Below, piece after piece: positions 60,138 through 64,000 of a DNA stretch of 64,000 nucleotides; position 1 is the first letter of the stretch; each line of letters opens with the position of its first letter. The notes below the pieces were generated by a model, which worked only from the letters and a program-made list of their open reading frames with translations, searched no databases and was not told the origin of the DNA. The position numbers were made by a program, and so were the translations under genes. Source of the stretch: JAXMHN01 sp964578605 (GTDB lineage Bacteria > Verrucomicrobiota > Verrucomicrobiia > Limisphaerales > SIBE01); NCBI GenBank assembly GCA_964578605.1, contig CAZODO010000023.1:1-64000 (forward strand). The letters are read 5' to 3'.

Positions 60138-60566
60138 TCAGGTCTGTTCAGCTCTGGGTTTCGCCGCCTGGGGCGGATTCTCTCGCCGGGGCCGGAAGGG
60201 CTGCTGGAACGCCCGGTCAAAATCGAATCCGCCCTTGAAGTCGTCGCGGCTGTCAGTCTCCGTCTTGCTGAGCAGGCCTTGATCCACCAGGGTGAAGACA
60301 ATCTCGCCAAAATCCTCGCACGCGCCAATGCCCCACTCGTTCAGAACCGTCTTCGTCATCGGGCCGTACAACGCGAGGGCGTAATCGCGGATGCCGCTGA
60401 GCAGTTCCTGGCCGCTGACATGGCGCGGTTCGGCTCTCCTGGTTGCGCTCAGGCGTTTTTGCGTGTAATCGAGGGCTTCGCGGACGAGCAGGTAAGCCTC
60501 CCGATGATACCGCGGGTTCTGCCGGAGAATCCGCTCGAGCACATCGTCGAAGTTCAACGGTTGCAT
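60138..60566 (-). CDS. TIGR04138-type Verrucomicrobia/Planctomycetes-restricted protein
   Basis: Protein of 142 residues of the type annotated Minf_1886 family, TIGR04138. The pattern is clear: LERILRQNPRYHREAYLLVREALDYTQKRL, RHVSGQELLSGIRDYALALYGPMTKTVLNEWGI and FGEIVFTLVDQGLLSKTETDSRDDF. Function unknown; the family is restricted to the Planctomycetes-Verrucomicrobia side of the tree, supporting the assignment of this window. It lies 3 bases before the M16 peptidase gene. Confidence 0.85.
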   Translation of the reverse strand: MQPLNFDDVLERILRQNPRYHREAYLLVREALDYTQKRLSATRRAEPRHVSGQELLSGIRDYALALYGPMTKTVLNEWGIGACEDFGEIVFTLVDQGLLSKTETDSRDDFKGGFDFDRAFQQPFRPRRENPPQAAKPRAEQT

Positions 60567-60570
60567 TAAT

Positions 60571-60702
60571 TTAAAGCGAGCTTTGAGGCGCCGGAATGGC
60601 TACGGGATGAGCGGTTCGATAGCTTTTAACACCCAGCCCCACCAAAAGAAGCATGATAAGCAGAGTCAGAACAAATTGTTCCTGTTTTGTCAATCGAAAC
60701 AC
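60571..60702 (-). CDS. Small single-pass membrane protein of 43 residues
   Basis: A short gene fills the gap between leuS and the TIGR04138 gene. From GTG 60702, following TAAGG, the product begins MFRLTKQEQF, has one membrane helix (FVLTLLIMLLLVGLGV) and ends SYRTAHPVAIPAPQSSL at TAA 60571-60573. The N-terminus resembles that of ComEA-like membrane DNA-binding proteins, but no helix-hairpin-helix follows. It is in series with its neighbours on the same strand (20 bases after leuS, four bases before the next start). Codon pattern and membrane segment support it; function unknown. Confidence 0.65.
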   Translation of the reverse strand: MFRLTKQEQFVLTLLIMLLLVGLGVKSYRTAHPVAIPAPQSSL

Positions 60703-60722
60703 GCCTTACTCTAGCGGAAGCG

Positions 60723-63455
60723 TCAGCGCACCGCAATGTTGACGAGTTTCCTCCCCACGAGGATGACCTTCTGGATGGTCTTGCCTTCAATGAATACCTT
60801 CACCTTCGGCGCGGCCAAAGCGGCGGTCCGGATCGCCTCTTCGGACGCATCGGCGGGAAGGGTGATCCGGTCCCGCAATTTGCCATTGACCTGGACGGGC
60901 ACTTCCAAGGTGGTTTCGACCAGCCATTGGGGATCGTGCTTGGGCCAAGGCTGGTAGGCCAGCGCCAGGTCCGCGTCGGGACGGCTGAAACCTGGCACTC
61001 CCAGCAGCTTGCTCCAAAGCTCTTCCGCCACGTGCGGGGCGAAGGGTTGCAGCAGGACCAGGAAATCCGCCAGCACGGACGCTGGCCGTGAAGCCCAGGC
61101 GGTGGCTTCGTTAACGAATACCATCATCGCTGAGATGGCGGTATTGAAACGCATCCCCTCGAGGTCTTCCGTCACCTTCTTGATGCAGGCGTGCAAGGCT
61201 TTCAACTCGGCCGAAGTCGCCTCCGCATTTTGGACTGCCGAACTCAGCCGCAAGCCCGAAAGCAGTTCCGGCCCCGGGCTCGCAGCCATGGCCAGATTCT
61301 GTTCGAATTCCGTCTCGCTCTGCTCATCGATAAACAGCCTCCAAACCCGGCCCAGGAAACGGTAAACGCCTTCGACCCCCTTGGTGCTCCAAGGCTTCAC
61401 CATCTCCAGCGGGCCCATGAACATTTCATACAGACGGAAGGCGTCCGCGCCATACTCCACCAGAACGTCGTCGGGGTTGACGACGTTGCCCCGGGATTTC
61501 GACATCTTCTGGCCATCCTCGCCCAGGATGAGCCCTTGGTTCACGAGCTTGAAGAAAGGTTCCGCCGTCGAAACCAGCCCAAGGTCGAACAGTACCTTGT
61601 GCCAGAATCGTGCGTAGAGAAGATGCAGGACCGCGTGTTCGGTGCCGCCGACATAAAGGTCGACTCCAGGCCGGCCCACTCCCGGACCGGCAGTGCCCAT
61701 CCAGTACCGTTCCGTCTCGGGTCCGCAGAACGCCTGGTGGTTTTTGGTGTCAAGATACCGCAGGTAATACCAGCAACTGCCCGCCCATTGCGGCATGGTG
61801 TTGGTTTCGCGCAAGGAACCGTCCGGGAGATGAAGCCACTCTTTGGCTCGAGCCAGCGGGGGTTCGCCGGTCGGCGTTGGTTTGAAGTCCAGGAGGTCCG
61901 GAGGCAGGACCGGGAGGTCGCTTTCCGGCACGGCCTCGTGGTGCCAATTGCCATCGGCGCCCTTGCGCCAGACGATTGGGAAGGGCTCCCCCCAATACCG
62001 CTGCCGGCTGAACAACCAGTCTCGGAGCTTGTAATTGACCATCCGCCGCCCCACGCGACGGTCCTCGAGCCACCGGGTGATCGCTTGCTTCGCTTGGGGT
62101 GTGGCCATCCCATTGAGGAAGTCCGAGTTGATATTCACCCCGTCCCCCACATAACCGAGGGATTCCACCCCCTCGGGCGCCTGAACCACGATGCGAACGG
62201 GCAGGTTGAACTTCTGGGCGAACTCAAGGTCGCGTGTGTCATGAGCCGGCACCGCCATGATCGCGCCTGTCCCATACGAGGCCAGGACGTAATCGGCAAT
62301 CCAGATGGGGATCGGCTGGTTTGTGACCGGGTTGATCGCGAACGCGCCGGTAAAGACACCCGTCTTTTCCTTGGAAAGCTCCGTGCGCTCGAGGTCGCTC
62401 TTGCTCGCCGCCGAAGCGCGATAGCCCGCCACAGCCTGACGCTGTTCGGGCGTGGTCAGTTGGTCCACGAGTCTATGTTCCGGCGCCAACACCATGTAAG
62501 TGGCGCCGAACAGCGTGTCGGGCCGCGTGGTGAACACCGTGATCCCAACGTCCAATTTCGCGACCGGGAAGGTGACTTCGGCCCCTTCGCTGCGTCCGAT
62601 CCAATTCCGCTGCATCTCTTTGAGGGATTCGGACCAGTCGATGGTATCGAGATCCTGGAGCAGGCGCTCCGCGTAAGCGGTAATTCGCAGCATCCATTGC
62701 CGCATCGGCTTGCGGCTCACCGGGAACCCGCCCACTTCGCTCTTGCCTTCAACCACCTCTTCGTTGGCCAGGACGGTGCCAAGCGCTTCACACCACCAGA
62801 CGGGCGCCTCGGTCACATAGGCAAGCCGCCTGCCATCCCGGAACGCCCGCCGCTTGGACTCGAGCGCAGGGTCGGCCCCCGAACCCGCTTTGAGTTGCAG
62901 TTCGTCAGGATAGGGCAGGGTGTCGATCGGTTCCGCCTTGTTCGTCGCCGGGTTGAACCAGGAGTTGTACAGCTTGAGAAAGATCCACTGCGTCCATTTG
63001 AAATACTCGGGGTCCGTGGTGTCGATCTCGCGGGACCAATCGTAGCTGAACCCGAGCGACTGGATCTGGCGCTTGAACGTCGCCACGTTCTGTTCGGTCG
63101 TCTTGCGGGGATGCTGGCCGGTCTTGATGGCGTACTGCTCCGCGGGAAGGCCAAAGGCATCCCAGCCAATCGGGTGCAGAACGTGCAGCCCTTGCGCACG
63201 GCGGTACCGCGCGAGTATGTCCGTGGCGGTGTAGCCTTCGGGATGGCCCACATGCAAGCCCGCGCCCGAAGGGTAGGGGAACATGTCGAGAATATAGAAC
63301 TTCTCCGGCAGACTCTTGTGGCGCCGGGCAAACGGATGGTGCGGCGGGATTTTTTCACCGGGATTCCACGCGCGAAAGACCTCCTGCTTTTCCCAGACAC
63401 CTTGCCACTTGGGCTCAATCAAATGAAATGGATACTGCTTGCGCGCACTCGACAT
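60723..63455 (-). CDS. leuS: Leucyl-tRNA synthetase
   Basis: Class I aminoacyl-tRNA synthetase charging tRNA-Leu, 910 residues. HIGH variant HVGH (68-71, in GAGLHVGHPEGYTATD) and KMSKS near 650 (EDGQKMSKSRGNVVNPDDV) are present, with the CP1 editing domain between them (TTRPDTLFGATYMVLAPEH). The insertion NMPQWAGSCWYYLRYLD is typical of the bacterial enzyme. The start at ATG 63455 gives MSSARKQYPFHLIEPKWQ. It is the first gene of a minus-strand run followed by the 43-residue protein, TIGR04138 and the M16 peptidase. Confidence 0.97.
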   Translation of the reverse strand: MSSARKQYPFHLIEPKWQGVWEKQEVFRAWNPGEKIPPHHPFARRHKSLPEKFYILDMFPYPSGAGLHVGHPEGYTATDILARYRRAQGLHVLHPIGWDAFGLPAEQYAIKTGQHPRKTTEQNVATFKRQIQSLGFSYDWSREIDTTDPEYFKWTQWIFLKLYNSWFNPATNKAEPIDTLPYPDELQLKAGSGADPALESKRRAFRDGRRLAYVTEAPVWWCEALGTVLANEEVVEGKSEVGGFPVSRKPMRQWMLRITAYAERLLQDLDTIDWSESLKEMQRNWIGRSEGAEVTFPVAKLDVGITVFTTRPDTLFGATYMVLAPEHRLVDQLTTPEQRQAVAGYRASAASKSDLERTELSKEKTGVFTGAFAINPVTNQPIPIWIADYVLASYGTGAIMAVPAHDTRDLEFAQKFNLPVRIVVQAPEGVESLGYVGDGVNINSDFLNGMATPQAKQAITRWLEDRRVGRRMVNYKLRDWLFSRQRYWGEPFPIVWRKGADGNWHHEAVPESDLPVLPPDLLDFKPTPTGEPPLARAKEWLHLPDGSLRETNTMPQWAGSCWYYLRYLDTKNHQAFCGPETERYWMGTAGPGVGRPGVDLYVGGTEHAVLHLLYARFWHKVLFDLGLVSTAEPFFKLVNQGLILGEDGQKMSKSRGNVVNPDDVLVEYGADAFRLYEMFMGPLEMVKPWSTKGVEGVYRFLGRVWRLFIDEQSETEFEQNLAMAASPGPELLSGLRLSSAVQNAEATSAELKALHACIKKVTEDLEGMRFNTAISAMMVFVNEATAWASRPASVLADFLVLLQPFAPHVAEELWSKLLGVPGFSRPDADLALAYQPWPKHDPQWLVETTLEVPVQVNGKLRDRITLPADASEEAIRTAALAAPKVKVFIEGKTIQKVILVGRKLVNIAVR

Positions 63456-63514
63456 AGGCCGTGAAATATCGGGGAAACGCCCCTGCCCAGCAATCATTGT
63501 TTTGCCCGCCGGCG

Positions 63515-64000
63515 TCACTCGGGCTTGAACGCGAAATTCCGCACGACCACTTCCACCTCCTGCCCGTTCTTCGGTGGCATGCCCTTGAAAAGCCAGAGAT
63601 TGATATGCACTGGCATCGGCTGCTGAGCGATGCGCCTGGAAGCGTCCTGAGGTTCAAATACCCAGCGGCTGAATTCTTCGCCGTCATCGTCTCGGAGCTC
63701 ATGGAAGGATTGGAAAAGAATCCGCTCTGAACTCCAGGCAAACCGATGCGTCGATTGGCGGTCCTTCAAAGTGAACGGGAACGACTTGGTTTGCTGCCTC
63801 AAACCCGTCTCCGCCGGCCAGACCGTGTAATTGCCGATCGGATTCTTGGCATTGCCCCATCTGGCAAATTCGATGTCGATCTCGTGGGTTGCGTCCGGGC
63901 CAACGTCCCGCGTGGGGTAGTTGAAAAGCCCAAGAACAACGTTGTCATCCAGGCGATCGATGTCCCCTTCGATCTGGAATTGATAACGTCCGTATCCCAA
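63515..64000 (-). CDS. Glycoside hydrolase family 16-like protein, 5' end cut off
   Basis: Only the last 161 codons lie in the window. The jelly-roll shows the GH16-like catalytic block HEIDIEFARWG (Glu-Ile-Asp-Ile-Glu), then a concanavalin-like run (LKDRQSTHRFAWSSERILFQ, PMPVHINLWLFKG). It resembles laminarinase or lichenase-type glucanases, probably secreted; the signal would be outside the window. No linkage specificity can be given. Confidence 0.75.
   Translation of the reverse strand: MGYGRYQFQIEGDIDRLDDNVVLGLFNYPTRDVGPDATHEIDIEFARWGNAKNPIGNYTVWPAETGLRQQTKSFPFTLKDRQSTHRFAWSSERILFQSFHELRDDDGEEFSRWVFEPQDASRRIAQQPMPVHINLWLFKGMPPKNGQEVEVVVRNFAFKPE

Noticed and set aside
61191..63464. Very long plus-strand open frame opposite leuS
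   Set aside because: It is in the antisense of a well-supported synthetase, has no domain-like motifs, and arises from GC-rich third positions.

Overview
The window looks like a chromosomal segment of a GC-rich Verrucomicrobiota bacterium, probably of the Pedosphaera/Limisphaera group (subdivision 3). This is inferred from gene content. It holds a TIGR04138-type Verrucomicrobia/Planctomycetes-restricted protein, an ECF sigma factor fused to a large membrane-plus-repeat C-terminus, a single-gene pseudopilin, CotH, DUF4159 and DUF5107 proteins, and many Tat-type 'RRxF' secreted enzymes and sugar-isomerase-like proteins. No phage, plasmid or complete insertion sequence was found, and no tRNA or rRNA gene was recognised.

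Layout. 0.08-1.9 kb: SLC13-type permease. 2.1-6.1 kb: a Tat-exported molybdenum hydroxylase operon (FeS, Moco and FAD subunits) with a small Cys-rich protein at its end. 6.3-9.2 kb: DUF4159 and CotH proteins. 9.3-15.5 kb: beta-propeller proteins, a receiver-like protein without its phospho-acceptor, a secreted protein and a pseudopilin. 16-22.5 kb: leuD and a polysaccharide/sugar cluster (two TIM-barrel isomerase-like proteins, DUF5107, a glycosidase-like protein). 22.6-30.1 kb: small membrane proteins, then panB-moaC, a ceramidase-like protein, a rhodanese, ilvN, dnaG and cvpA. 30.6-41.4 kb: TPR lipoprotein, DUF362, SDR, and an hrpA-xseA-ymdB run. 41.7-50.4 kb: a large DUF5107-TPR protein, selD, a nucleoside-hydrolase-like gene with a probable frameshift, another isomerase and xylA. 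50.9-64 kb: a secreted repeat protein, the sigma-factor fusion, a Tat-type DegT aminotransferase, an M16 peptidase, TIGR04138, a 43-residue membrane protein, leuS and a truncated GH16.

Four things stand out. (1) selD reads through an in-frame TGA at the catalytic position, with a SECIS-like hairpin behind it, so SelD is very probably a selenoprotein. (2) ilvN has a classical attenuator: a 16-codon leader peptide with VVRVVV and an intrinsic terminator just before the gene. (3) Four intergenic regions carry degenerate arrays with a strict 11-bp period. Each has its own unit sequence, and three invert in the middle to give a long dyad. I know of no description of this. (4) A 963-residue protein joins an ECF sigma factor to about six membrane segments and an alpha/alpha-toroid-like domain.

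Functional links: moaC fits the Moco need of the hydroxylase operon. ilvN, leuD, panB and leuS all belong to branched-chain amino acid, pantothenate or leucine use, although they are scattered. The DUF5107, glycosidase-like, isomerase, xylA and GH16 genes suggest a polysaccharide-degrading heterotroph.
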